Shown: one piece after another, positions 8,932 through 17,665 of the stretch
How the letters are laid out: every line of letters begins with the position of its first letter
How positions within the stretch are numbered: the stretch's first letter is position 1
DNA from: CAVTWY01 sp963738575
GTDB taxonomy: Bacteria > Pseudomonadota > Gammaproteobacteria > Burkholderiales > Burkholderiaceae_C
Length of the DNA: 64,000 nucleotides
Reading direction: 5' to 3'
Assembly (NCBI GenBank): GCA_963738575.1
Contig: CAVTWY010000004.1
Span: 1,326,072-1,390,071 of the forward strand
The notes under the pieces: generated by a model
Told to the model about the DNA's origin: nothing
The model's input: the letters and a program-made list of their open reading frames with translations, nothing else
Databases searched by the model: none
Translations under genes and position numbers: made by a program

Positions 8932-10209
8932 TCAGCGCATCACGCGTGCCAATCGCGAGCTGATTTCTTCAACACCTTCTTCGGGCTTCTTGGTGCGCGC
9001 CAGCACGGCACTGGTGGTGGTGCGGATCACGTCGCTCACCTGGCCGTACTCTTTGCTCATGGGGCGGCTCTTGCCCGCAATCACGACGTTGGCCGCATCC
9101 TTGAACCAAGGCGCGTTTTTGAGCACATCAGCGTCGGTGTAGACGCTTTGGTACACCGGCAACAACGAGCCCTCGACCGCCAAGAACTTGCTTGCCTCAG
9201 GGCTGGCCATGAACTTCACGAGCGCTGCGGACGCTGCCTTGCTCTTGGAGAACGCACTCACGGCCCATTGCCATCCACCCACGCAGGTGGCGCTCTTGCC
9301 GCCTGCCATGGCGGGCAAGGGCATCACACCCACCTTGCCTTGCACAGTGGAGTCTTTGTCGTCTTTGAAACGGTCCCAAGCAAAGCCCCAATTGATGGCA
9401 AAAATCACCTGACCGGCTTTGAACTCGTTCACGGTGTCGGGTGTCTTGACTTCGGCCACGTTTTTCTTGATCACCCCTTGGTCAACCATTGACAGCCATT
9501 GCTGTAGGCCTTTGGTGGCGGCAGGCTTGTCGAGCGTCATCTTGCCGCTGGCGTCGTTGAAGTCTTTGCCTTGGCCCCAGTACGGCAGCAAGAAGGTGCA
9601 AACGGCGCCTTCGATGGGCGCCCCTTGGATCGACAGACCCTGCAAATTGGGGTTGCCCTCGGCCGTTTGAATCTTCTTGGATGCGGCGGCCAGCTCGTCC
9701 CAAGTCTTGGGCTCGGCAACACCGTGCTTGGCCAGCAGGTCTTTGCGGTAGTACATGAACATCGCGTCGGCAAACGCCGGCATGGCTGCGATTTTGCCGT
9801 CCACGATGTTGGACGACCCGTAAACCGGCAGGTAGGGCTTCATGGCCGTGACAGAGTCACCCATGTAGGCATCAAGCGGTTCGAGCCAGCCGGCGCCAAA
9901 ATACTGTGCTGGGTTGACGATGTCAATCATGTAGATGTCAATCGCGGTGTCCTTGGCGTTGAGCACCGTGCTGAGGTACTGGCGCTGCAACTCGCTGGTG
10001 GCGCCACCCGTCTCGATGTCGATCTTGACGTTGGGGTTCTTGGCCTGGTATTGGTCAAACAGCTTGCGCATCAAATCGGGGCGCTGGTTGGTGCCCCCCG
10101 AAAAAACACGCAGCGTGGTTTGTTGGGCATAAGCGCTGGTGGCACTGGCAAGGCCGGCCACGATGGCCACAGCGGTGGCAAGGGCCGTGAAGGCGGAGCG
10201 ACGGATCAT
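8932..10209 (-). CDS. Sugar ABC transporter, periplasmic substrate-binding protein
   Basis: A 425-aa family 1 extracellular solute-binding protein. The first 29 or so residues form a Sec signal peptide (MIRRSAF, a hydrophobic core, then a SAYAQQ cleavage region). The mature part has typical features such as YYRKDLLAKHG followed by PKTWDELAAASKKIQ, and GKVGVMPLP. The ATG at 10209 is chosen because GGAGA lies 7 nt upstream; a longer frame opens at 10257 but would hide the signal peptide. It delivers the sugar to the two permeases encoded downstream. Confidence 0.92.
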   Translation of the reverse strand: MIRRSAFTALATAVAIVAGLASATSAYAQQTTLRVFSGGTNQRPDLMRKLFDQYQAKNPNVKIDIETGGATSELQRQYLSTVLNAKDTAIDIYMIDIVNPAQYFGAGWLEPLDAYMGDSVTAMKPYLPVYGSSNIVDGKIAAMPAFADAMFMYYRKDLLAKHGVAEPKTWDELAAASKKIQTAEGNPNLQGLSIQGAPIEGAVCTFLLPYWGQGKDFNDASGKMTLDKPAATKGLQQWLSMVDQGVIKKNVAEVKTPDTVNEFKAGQVIFAINWGFAWDRFKDDKDSTVQGKVGVMPLPAMAGGKSATCVGGWQWAVSAFSKSKAASAALVKFMASPEASKFLAVEGSLLPVYQSVYTDADVLKNAPWFKDAANVVIAGKSRPMSKEYGQVSDVIRTTTSAVLARTKKPEEGVEEISSRLARVMR

Positions 10210-10281
10210 GAAAGGTCTCCTTGGGGCTGACAAAGTGGGTTGAGAACAGGGTGACAAAAAGCGTGAAGCATGCGGCTGAAG

Positions 10282-11359
10282 TTAGACAGCAACACCGCTG
10301 GCAACGTCAAACAAACGCATGTGGGTGGGGTTCAGGTGGACAGACAAACGCGATCCGATGGATTCGCGAAACGAGGCTGGACAGCGCGCCACCATGTCGC
10401 AGCCGCCCACCTTGAGCGTCACGAGGGTTTCGGCGCCCAGCGGTTCAAGCAGGGACACTTCGGCACTCAGCACTTCGTCGTCGCTGGTCAATCGCCCCAA
10501 TGTGATGTTTTCGGGGCGGATGCCAAATTTCAAATCGCCTGCCTTGGGTGCTCGGGCCGCCAACGCAGCGGGCAACTTCAGTTGCGCACCGCCACCCAGC
10601 TCGGCATGACCATTGACAACCTTGCAGTCCACCAGATTCATGGGCGGTGCCCCCGTAAAGCCTGCCACGAACAAAGCTGCTGGCTGGTTGTAGATGGCAT
10701 CAGGCGTGTCGTATTGCATCGTGCGTCCTGCCGACAGCACCGCGATGCGGTCGGCCATCGTCATGGCCTCGACCTGGTCGTGTGTGACGTAAATGATGGT
10801 GGCGCCCAGGCGCTGGTGCAGGCGTTTGATCTCGCTGCGCATCTCGCCGCGCAGTTGGGCGTCTAGGTTCGAGAGCGGCTCGTCAAACAAAAAAACTTTG
10901 GGTTGGCGCACGATGGCACGCCCGATGGCGACGCGCTGACGCTGGCCACCTGATAACTGGCCAGGGCGGCGGTCCAGCATGTGGTCGATGCGCAGAAGCT
11001 TGGCGGCGTCCATCACGCGCTGCTTGATTTCGGGCTCAGGCGTGCCTGCGCAAGCGCAAACCAAATGCCATGTTGTCAAACAAGTTCTTGTGGGGGTACA
11101 AGGCGTAGTCTTGAAACACCATGGCGATGTCACGCGCTCGGGGTGGCAGGTCGTTCACCACTTGGTCGCCAATGCGAATCTCGCCACCCGTGATGGTCTC
11201 CAAGCCGGCAATCATGCGCAGCAGCGTGCTCTTGCCACAGCCCGAGGGGCCCACAAACACCACAAACTCGCCGTGTGCAATTTGCAAGTCGATGCCATGG
11301 ATGACCTGCGTCTTGCCGTCGTAGCTCTTGACCACCCCCGATAACGACACGGCTGCCAT
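10282..11359 (-). CDS. Sugar ABC transporter ATPase (UgpC/MalK-like), reading frame broken by a 1-nt insertion
   Basis: Two frames together encode a normal CUT1 ATPase of about 359 aa. The first part (11359 to about 11047) has Walker A GPSGCGKST and the Q-loop FQDYALYPHKN. The second part (to 10282) has the signature LSGGQRQRV, Walker B VFLFDEPLSNLDA, the switch His (YVTHDQVEAM) and the C-terminal regulatory beta-barrel. The break comes after FGLRLR: one surplus base (T on the plus strand, near 11047) makes the first frame end in RRHA and stop, and removing it joins it to GTPEPEIKQRV. Start ATG 11359 overlaps the aldolase stop (TGATG). The cause may be sequence error or a recent mutation. Confidence 0.88.
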
Positions 11360-12177
11360 CAGTAGCCACCAGCGACGGTGGTGCTGCCATCTGGCGTTGG
11401 CATCACAGCGATTTCGTTGGCAGACGTAAGCGCTTTGACCGCTGCCTGAGCACCGCGCATCATGATGCCCAAGTCGGACGCGACAGCGACGAAGTCAAAC
11501 CCCATCGCGCGGTACTGCGCCACCACTTCGGGCGTGCCACCGACCGTGCCCACGGGCATGTGCAGTGCCTTGCAGCGCTGCACGGCACTTGACATCACCT
11601 TCATCACCTCAGGGTGCGTCAGTGCGCCCACGTGCCCCATGCTGCCCGACAAGTCAGCTGGACCCAAAAACAAGGCGTCAACGCCCGGCGTGCTGGCGAT
11701 TGCCTCGAGGTTGTCGATGGCGGTGGGTGTTTCGAGTTGCACGATCACGCCCATCGACTGGTTGGCCACTTTGAAGTAGTTGTTGATCGTGCCAAAGTTC
11801 GTGGCACGACCCATGCCGGCCATGCCGCGGATGCCTTCGGGCGGGTAGCGCGTGGCGGCGACGGCGCGTGCAGCCTCTTGGGCGTTTTGCACAAAGGGCA
11901 CCAGCAGCGTTTTGGCACCCGCATCGAGCACCCGCTTGATGGTCACGGTGTCGTTCCAGGGTACGCGCACCACCGGCAGCATTTTGGTGTTGCCAATGGC
12001 TTGCAGCATGTGGATCACTTCCATCATGTCGATGGGGGTGTGTTCCATGTCAACCACCGACCAAGCAAAGCCCGCATGGCCGATGGCCTCGGCCACGATG
12101 GGGCTGGCCGACATGATCCATGTGCCCAAAGGTGCATGGGGCCCTGCGGCGTTGAGCATTTGTTTGAAGGGATTCAT
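11359..12177 (-). CDS. HpcH/HpaI-family 2-keto-3-deoxy sugar acid aldolase
   Basis: A 272-aa class II aldolase of the HpcH/HpaI/GarL family, which splits 2-keto-3-deoxy acids into pyruvate and an aldehyde. Visible motifs are VVDMEHTPID near the N-terminus, RVPWNDTVTIKRVLDAGA, VQLETPTAIDNLEAI (metal-binding Glu) and LFLGPADLSGSMG (metal-binding Asp). It sits between the dehydratase and ATPase genes, so it probably cleaves the 2-keto-3-deoxyaldonate made by the dehydratase, giving pyruvate plus glycolaldehyde, lactaldehyde or glyceraldehyde, depending on the sugar. Confidence 0.9.
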   Translation of the reverse strand: MNPFKQMLNAAGPHAPLGTWIMSASPIVAEAIGHAGFAWSVVDMEHTPIDMMEVIHMLQAIGNTKMLPVVRVPWNDTVTIKRVLDAGAKTLLVPFVQNAQEAARAVAATRYPPEGIRGMAGMGRATNFGTINNYFKVANQSMGVIVQLETPTAIDNLEAIASTPGVDALFLGPADLSGSMGHVGALTHPEVMKVMSSAVQRCKALHMPVGTVGGTPEVVAQYRAMGFDFVAVASDLGIMMRGAQAAVKALTSANEIAVMPTPDGSTTVAGGY

Positions 12178-12193
12178 GGCGGGCGTCGTCCTC

Positions 12194-13948
12194 TCAATAA
12201 ATCACAGGCTCGTCGGTCGTGGCAGGCCCTTGCAGAAAGTCAAAGTCACAGCCCTCGTGGGCTTGGGTCACGTGGGCCCGGTACAGGGTGACAAAACCTC
12301 GACTTGGCAAAAATGCCACTGGTCGCCACGCGCTTCTGCGGTGCGCCAATTCGTCGTCGCTGACGTCCAGGTGCAGGCGCCGCGCTTCGATGTCAACGTC
12401 AATCATGTCTCCCGTTTTCACCAACGCCAAAGGGCCGCCCACAGCGCTCTCGGGACTGACGTGCAAGATGCAGCTGCCATAGTGGGTGCCGCTCATGCGG
12501 GCGTCCGAGATGCGAACCATGTCGCGCACACCCTTCTCGAGGAGTTTCTTCGGAATGGGCAGGCCCCCCCACTCGGGCATACCCGGGGCCCCCACAGGGC
12601 CAGCATTGCGCAGCACCAGCACGCTGTTTTCGTCGCAATCGAGCGTCACGTCGGCACAAGCCGCGTTCATTGCCGCCGGGTTGTCAAAAACGATGGCGCG
12701 GCCACGGTGTTTGAAGAACTTGGGGTTGGCAGCGCTGGCCTTCATGACAGCGCCTTCGGGCGCCAAGTTGCCACGCAGCACGGCCAGGGCGCCGTGGCCA
12801 CTGACGGGGTTGCTCAACGGGCGAATGACGTCGTCGTCCAGCACCTGAACGCCCTGCAGGTTGTCTTGCAAGGTGCGCCCGTTGACGCTGCGCTCAGCCA
12901 GCGACAAGTGCTGCGTGATGCGCGTCATCAGTGCGGGCACGCCACCCGCAAAGTGAAAGTCTTCCATCAAGCGGTCACCGCTGGGAAAAAGGTTGGCAAG
13001 CACGGGTACCACGCGACCGATGCGATCCAAGTCATCAAGGGTGAGATCCACGCCAGCACGGCGCGCCAGCGCAATGATGTGAACCGCGGCGTTGGTGGAG
13101 CCACCCAGGGCCATTTGCAGCGCCGCAGCGTTGAGGAAAGAACCTCTGGTGAGCAGCTTTTGGGGCGTTAGGTCGTCCCAGATCATTTGCACGATGCGCT
13201 CGCCGCACGTGGTGGCCATGCGCGGGTGGCCTGCGTCCATGGCGGGGATGGCGGTGGAGCCTGGCAGGGCCAAACCCAACGCTTCAACCAGCGACGTCAT
13301 GGTGCTGGCGGTGCCCATGGTGTTGCAGGTGCCAGGGCTGCGTGTCATGTTCGATTCGAGTTGAATCCACTCGGCCGCGCTCACGTGGCCTGCTTGGTAT
13401 TCGTCCCAGTAAAGCTTGGTGTGGGTGCCTGCGCCCACGGTGCGAGGCGGCTGCCCAGGCTTGAGGACGCGGTCGTTCAGCATCGGGCCCGCTGCACAAA
13501 ACAAGGTGGGCAAACCCACGCTGATGGCGCCCATCAAGGTGCCGGGCGTGGTCTTGTCGCAGCCCGCCAGCAGCACCACGCCATCCACGGGGTGCGATCG
13601 CAACAGCTCTTCGACTTCCATGGCCAGCAAGTTGCGGTAGAGCATGGTGGTGGGTTTGACCATCACCTCGCCCAAGCTCATGGCAGGCAACTCAAACGGG
13701 TAGCCGCCCGCCATCAGGACGCCGCGTTTGACGCTCTCGGCTCGTTCGCGCAAATGGGCGTGACACGGTGAAAAATCGCTCCAGGTGTTGATGATCGCAA
13801 CGATGGGTTTGCCCAGCACGTCGTCGCGTCGCACCCCCATTTGTTGCATGCGCTGGCGGTGCGCAAAACCGCGCATGCCCGCGTTGGCAAACCAGCGGCG
13901 GCTGCGCAGGTCGGCGAGTGCTTTGACGGGCGGCTTGGGGTGGGGCAT
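12194..13948 (-). CDS. IlvD/Edd-family sugar acid dehydratase (L-arabinonate dehydratase-like)
   Basis: A 584-aa iron-sulfur dehydratase. It begins in the LRSRRWF pattern typical of sugar-acid members rather than true IlvD. Three cysteines expected to hold the [2Fe-2S] cluster are present: Cys62 (SPCHAH), Cys130 (AGCDKTTPG) and Cys208 (GTCNTMGTAST). The reaction removes water from an aldonate to give a 2-keto-3-deoxyaldonate. It is the first gene of the operon, facing the LacI-type regulator gene across the operator. ATG 13948 is used; a TTG at 13990 would extend it by 14 residues. Arabinonate, xylonate, galactonate and fuconate-like acids are all possible substrates. Confidence 0.9.
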   Translation of the reverse strand: MPHPKPPVKALADLRSRRWFANAGMRGFAHRQRMQQMGVRRDDVLGKPIVAIINTWSDFSPCHAHLRERAESVKRGVLMAGGYPFELPAMSLGEVMVKPTTMLYRNLLAMEVEELLRSHPVDGVVLLAGCDKTTPGTLMGAISVGLPTLFCAAGPMLNDRVLKPGQPPRTVGAGTHTKLYWDEYQAGHVSAAEWIQLESNMTRSPGTCNTMGTASTMTSLVEALGLALPGSTAIPAMDAGHPRMATTCGERIVQMIWDDLTPQKLLTRGSFLNAAALQMALGGSTNAAVHIIALARRAGVDLTLDDLDRIGRVVPVLANLFPSGDRLMEDFHFAGGVPALMTRITQHLSLAERSVNGRTLQDNLQGVQVLDDDVIRPLSNPVSGHGALAVLRGNLAPEGAVMKASAANPKFFKHRGRAIVFDNPAAMNAACADVTLDCDENSVLVLRNAGPVGAPGMPEWGGLPIPKKLLEKGVRDMVRISDARMSGTHYGSCILHVSPESAVGGPLALVKTGDMIDVDIEARRLHLDVSDDELAHRRSAWRPVAFLPSRGFVTLYRAHVTQAHEGCDFDFLQGPATTDEPVIY

Positions 13949-14009
13949 GCGAGCGAAAGTGTTGGCAGGTGCTGGGGCAGCGGCGGTCAAAAATAGCGGC
14001 GGGGCTATT

Positions 14010-14023
14010 TGTTAGCGCTAACA
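14010..14023. promoter_or_regulatory. LacI-family operator
   Basis: TGTTAGCGCTAACA is a perfect 14-bp palindrome with the central CG typical of LacI/GalR-family operators. It lies between the divergent dehydratase (start 13948) and LacI-type regulator (start 14069) genes, where a bound repressor could control both directions. No promoter hexamers are clear enough to annotate. Confidence 0.85.
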
Positions 14024-14068
14024 TTAGTGCATGCGCCAGCCTTTGTCTATTCGGGAAAAGCCGTAACC

Positions 14069-15163
14069 ATGTCACGTCCAACCAAGCAACTGCTGCCTCC
14101 CGCTGACCCCGAGCCGCGCCAGCGTCGTGGCCATGGCCGCGCCACCATGGCTGACGTCGCGGCGCGAGCGGGTGTCACGGCGATCACCGTGTCGCGTTTT
14201 TTGCGGTCCCCCAGTTTGGTGGCGCCAGCCACCGCAGCCAAAGTTCGTGAGGCGTTGGCCGCGACAGGCTACGTCGCCAACAAGCAGGCGGGCAACCTGG
14301 CGAGTGGTCGCAGCAACATCGTGGCAGCGTTGGTTCCCAACCTGACCAATGCGATCTTTGCCGAATCACTGCAAGGGTTGGCGGACACTGTCCATGGCGC
14401 CGGGCTTGAATTGCTGCTGGCCTCCACCGACTACTCCGTCCAGCGTGAAGAGTCGCAGGTGCGTGCCCTGTTGGGGTGGGCGCCGCAGGCTGTGGTGGTG
14501 ACTGGACGGCATCACAGCGACGCCACCATTCGGATGCTGCACGACGCGCAGGCCGGGGGCTGCGCGGTGGTGGAGATGTGGGATTTGCAGCCACCCATGC
14601 GGGGCAAACGTGCCTCCCCCATGGGCTTCAACCAAGTCGGCTTCAACCATGCTGACACCGGGCGGCGCATGGCGGAGCATTTGCTGGGTGCAGGGCATCG
14701 GCACTTGCTTTACGTTGACAGCGCGGTAACGGAGGACTTTCGCGCCCATGAACGGGGTGATGGTTTTGTGGCCACAGCGCTTGCTGCAGGTGCACGTGCC
14801 CAGCGAGTCACGGCGCCTGCTGGCGATGCGATTGATGCGGGTCGATCAGTGTTGGCACTTTGGGCGACGCTGGGTCCCATGCCCGACGCTTGCGCGTTGG
14901 CCAATGACCATTTGGCTTGCGGCTTGATTTTGCAAGCGCGTGTGGTTGGTGTGGCCGTTCCTGCGCAGTTGGCGGTGATGGGGTTTGGCGATTTCCCTTT
15001 GTCCCGCCAGCTCGACCCTGCATTGACGACGATGGCGCCGCCGCGCTTGGCGATTGGGCAGCGTGCAGCGGAGGTGTTGATTGCGATGCGCAAAGGGGGC
15101 TTGGGTGGCGCTGTGCGGCAGGTTGATTTACCCTGCGTATTGATGCGCAGGGGCAGTGCTTGA
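14069..15163 (+). CDS. LacI-family transcriptional regulator of the sugar operon
   Basis: A 364-aa repressor. An N-terminal helix-turn-helix (TMADVAARAGVTAITVSRFL, near residues 27-46) is followed by a hinge region and a periplasmic-binding-protein-like effector domain that opens with NIVAALVPNLTNAIF. It is most like the GntR (gluconate) branch of LacI proteins. The ATG at 14069 (MSRPTKQL) places the HTH at the expected distance; an upstream in-frame start at 14009 would run through the operator. It is transcribed away from the sugar operon and probably represses it until a sugar or sugar-acid inducer binds. Confidence 0.9.
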   Translation: MSRPTKQLLPPADPEPRQRRGHGRATMADVAARAGVTAITVSRFLRSPSLVAPATAAKVREALAATGYVANKQAGNLASGRSNIVAALVPNLTNAIFAESLQGLADTVHGAGLELLLASTDYSVQREESQVRALLGWAPQAVVVTGRHHSDATIRMLHDAQAGGCAVVEMWDLQPPMRGKRASPMGFNQVGFNHADTGRRMAEHLLGAGHRHLLYVDSAVTEDFRAHERGDGFVATALAAGARAQRVTAPAGDAIDAGRSVLALWATLGPMPDACALANDHLACGLILQARVVGVAVPAQLAVMGFGDFPLSRQLDPALTTMAPPRLAIGQRAAEVLIAMRKGGLGGAVRQVDLPCVLMRRGSA

Positions 15164-15525
15164 CGCGTTTCTTGGTTGCTGGTGCTGGCTATTTGATTCT
15201 TTGACTCTGGGCCTTTGCGTCGACGGTGTTTGGCCAGCGCCGGCGGGTACGTGTTGGATCGAATGTCCTCCGATTCGGTCCGCCTTCGCGGCCCTCTCTC
15301 CCCCTGATTTCGACCCAACACGCACCCACCGTCACCGTCCTTGTGGGCATCGCGCTGCTTACCCATGGTGACTTACGGGGAATTGCTTTGTGGTGGGGAT
15401 GGGGCTTTGGCTTCAGCCCCAGCGTGCTTCACCCCACGTCGCAAGGCCGTCGGCCGATCAACTTGCGTGCAACAAAAATGACAGAGCAAGCCCGGTGAAC
15501 GCGAGCGGAGCTGCCCGCAGATCGC
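15164..15525. other. Gene-free stretch between the LacI-type and LysR-type genes
   Basis: This 362-nt interval lies between the LacI-type gene's stop and the LysR gene's stop. It holds the repeated 83-bp element at 15226-15308. The rest (15309-15525) has open frames in several registers, but none with a ribosome-binding site or recognisable product. No tRNA or strong terminator was seen. Confidence 0.7.
15226..15308 (+). repeat. Repeated 3'-UTR element, copy 1 (anti-Shine-Dalgarno hairpin)
   Basis: Of 83 bp, 79 are identical to 48405-48487. Both copies lie just downstream of a plus-strand stop codon, and weaker similarity reaches back toward it (both have TGACG at the stop, and CTATTTG further on). 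The core at 15256-15281 folds as GGATCGAAT, loop GTCCTCCG, ATTCGGTCC: nine pairs including one G-U. The loop offers UCCUCC, complementary to a Shine-Dalgarno sequence. Three of the four differences would change an amino acid if it were translated in its open frame, so a protein is unlikely. A structured RNA or a mobile non-coding repeat fits better. Confidence 0.75.
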
Positions 15526-16458
15526 TCAGGTGAAAGAAGCTGCCATGAAGGCCACAAAGGACTGAACCCGCGCGGCGCGGTGCAAGCGCTGCGGGTACAC
15601 GGCGTACACGTCAGCGTCGGGCGTGGCGTAATTGGATAGAAGCGTCACCAGTCGACCAGCACGCAAGTGGGCGGTGATATCCCACTCCGATCTCAACAAA
15701 ATGCCGTGGCCGTCAAGGGCCCAGTTCACTGCAACTTCACCGTCGTTGGTGGACAGCGAGCCCCGTGTTTTGACGCTCTCACCCTTTGCGGTTTTGGGGC
15801 CACGCGCAGGACGCAACCGCCACAAGCCATAGGCCTCGTCGCCTTGGCGAATGCCGATGCAGTTGTGGTGGATCAGATCGGCAGGCGATTTTGGTTTGCC
15901 GTGTTTGGCAAGGTAACTCGGGGCTGCCACCAACAACCGCTGATTGCGCGCAAGCAGCTTGGCGATGGCGCGTGAGTCAGGTGGTGGACCAAATCGGATG
16001 CAAACATCCCAGCTGTCGTCGGTCAAGGGCGGGGGATGCACCGAGACCTGCAACTGGACTTCGACCTGCGGGTGCTTGCGCGCAAAGTGCGAAACAACGG
16101 GCCCAACGTGACTTCGGCCGAAACCCATCGTTGCGTTGACCCGCAACAGGCCTCGCAGTTGTGCCTGTTCGCCGCCAAGTACATCCTCCAGGTGCTCGAT
16201 CTCTGCCAAGACACGGCGCGCATGATCAAGCACCACCTCGCCCTCGGGGGTAAGGCTCATGCGTCGAGTGGTTCGGATCACCAGCGGCTGCCGCAATCGC
16301 CCCTCCATTGACGTCAAGCGTTTGCTGACGGCTGCGGTCGTGACACCCAGCTCGCGCGCTGCTGCGCTGAGGCTGCCGCAACCACTGAGCGTGGAAAAGA
16401 AGATCAAGTCGGCGGGTGCGACAAGGGCCTGGTGTTGCGTTCGCTGATCGATCGGCAT
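15526..16458 (-). CDS. LysR-family transcriptional regulator
   Basis: A 310-aa protein with an N-terminal winged helix-turn-helix (SLSAAARELGVTTAAVSKRL, near residues 29-48) and a C-terminal inducer-binding domain (SWDVCIRFGPPPDSRAIAKLL and surrounding sequence). It is divergent from the tartrate/malate dehydrogenase gene, 72 nt away, which is the usual layout for a LysR activator and its target (compare DmlR/DmlA). The inducer is probably a hydroxy-dicarboxylate, by inference from that neighbour. Confidence 0.88.
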   Translation of the reverse strand: MPIDQRTQHQALVAPADLIFFSTLSGCGSLSAAARELGVTTAAVSKRLTSMEGRLRQPLVIRTTRRMSLTPEGEVVLDHARRVLAEIEHLEDVLGGEQAQLRGLLRVNATMGFGRSHVGPVVSHFARKHPQVEVQLQVSVHPPPLTDDSWDVCIRFGPPPDSRAIAKLLARNQRLLVAAPSYLAKHGKPKSPADLIHHNCIGIRQGDEAYGLWRLRPARGPKTAKGESVKTRGSLSTNDGEVAVNWALDGHGILLRSEWDITAHLRAGRLVTLLSNYATPDADVYAVYPQRLHRAARVQSFVAFMAASFT

Positions 16459-16480
16459 TGTTGATTGAAAGTTAACAATG
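16456..16480. promoter_or_regulatory. Candidate LysR binding site
   Basis: CATTGTT (16456-16462) and AACAATG (16474-16480) form a perfect 7-bp inverted repeat with an 11-bp spacer. The layout suits a LysR-type site in the divergent control region. It starts at the LysR start codon and ends 50 nt before the dehydrogenase ATG. Confidence 0.55.
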
Positions 16481-16530
16481 CCTTGACTCTAGACCGATTT
16501 TTGATGACCGTCCAGACCTAAAGTGCAGCC

Positions 16531-17600
16531 ATGAAAACCTACAAAATCGCGCTGATTCCCGGCGATGGCATTGGCAAAGAGGTGGTGCCTGCAGGGCAGC
16601 GCGTGCTTCAGGCTTTGGCGGCTGCAAGCGGCCAGTTTGCGCTTGACTTTGAGGCGTTTGGCTGGGGCGGCGATTGGTACCGGGCGTACGGCGAGATGAT
16701 GCCGGCCGATGGCCTGGACGCGCTGCGGGGCAAAGACGCCATTTTGTTTGGTTCTGCCGGTGACCCTCACATCCCGACCACATCACGCTGTGGGGCTTGC
16801 GGCTCAAAATCTGCCAAGGGTTTGACCAGTACGCCAACGTCAGGCCCACGCGCATCTTGCCGGGCATTGACGCGCCGCTCAAGCGTTGCATGCCGCAAGA
16901 CCTTGACTGGGTCATCGTGCGCGAAAACTCCGAGGGTGAGTACGCCGGTGTGGGCGGGCGTGCGCATCAGGGCCATCCTATCGAGGTGGCAACCGATGTG
17001 TCGATGATGACGAGGGTGGGGGTGGAGCGCATCATGCGGTACGCCTTTGCGCTGGCGGCTTCGCGGCCGCGGCGGCTGTTGACGGTGGTGACCAAGAGCA
17101 ATGCCCAGCGACACGCCATGGTGATGTGGGACGAAATCGCGGTGGCGGTAGCGCGCGATTTCCCCACCGTGCACTGGGACAAAGAACTGGTGGACGCGAT
17201 GACGGCGCGCATGGTCAATCGCCCGTCCACCATCGACACGGTGGTGGCCACCAACTTGCATGCCGACATCCTGAGCGATCTGGCCGCTGCCTTGGCTGGC
17301 AGTCTGGGCATTGCACCCACGGGCAACATCGACCCCGAGCGCCGTTACCCCAGCATGTTTGAACCCATCCATGGGTCGGCTTTCGATATCATGGGGCAAG
17401 GCTTGGCCAACCCTGTGGGCACGTTTTGGTCGTGTGTGATGATGATGGAGCACCTGGGCGAAGGGGCTGCTGCGGCGCAGTTGATGGCCGCCATCGAAAC
17501 CGTGACAGGCGATGTGTCACTCCACACGCGCGACTTGGGTGGTCAAGCGACGACCGAACAAGTCACCGCGGCCGTGTGCCGGTTGTTGGGCGCACGCTGA
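16531..17600 (+). CDS. Tartrate/D-malate dehydrogenase (isocitrate/isopropylmalate dehydrogenase family), frame broken by a 1-nt deletion
   Basis: The restored product is about 356 aa, normal for TtuC/DmlA enzymes that oxidise and decarboxylate tartrate or D-malate with NAD+. The N-terminal part has KIALIPGDGIGKEVVP. After the break come RLKICQGFDQYANVRP, the VIVRENSEGEYAGVGG block (characteristic of this subgroup), VTKSNAQRH, DTVVATNLHADILSDLAA and FEPIHGSAFDIMGQGLANP. The frame fails at ATCCCGACC (16771-16779): adding one C restores DPHIPDHITLWGLRLK. The gene is divergent from the LysR gene and is followed 65 nt later by a solute-receptor gene. Sequence error in the C run is the simplest explanation. 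Confidence 0.85.
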
Positions 17601-17665
17601 GGGTGGGGTAGAGACGTTTTGCGGGGCTGGGAAGCCTTTTTGAGCTAACTTTGAGGAGAACTGCC

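Noticed and set aside
11852..13171. A 439-aa plus-strand frame opposite the aldolase and dehydratase genes
   Set aside because: Its composition is typical of an antisense shadow, and the minus-strand genes have clear catalytic motifs.
15156..15371. Open frame reading through repeat copy 1, sharing a segment with a frame in copy 2 (WPA.AGTCWIECPPIRSA)
   Set aside because: The shared peptide follows from DNA identity. Three of the four differences are non-synonymous and there is no ribosome-binding site.
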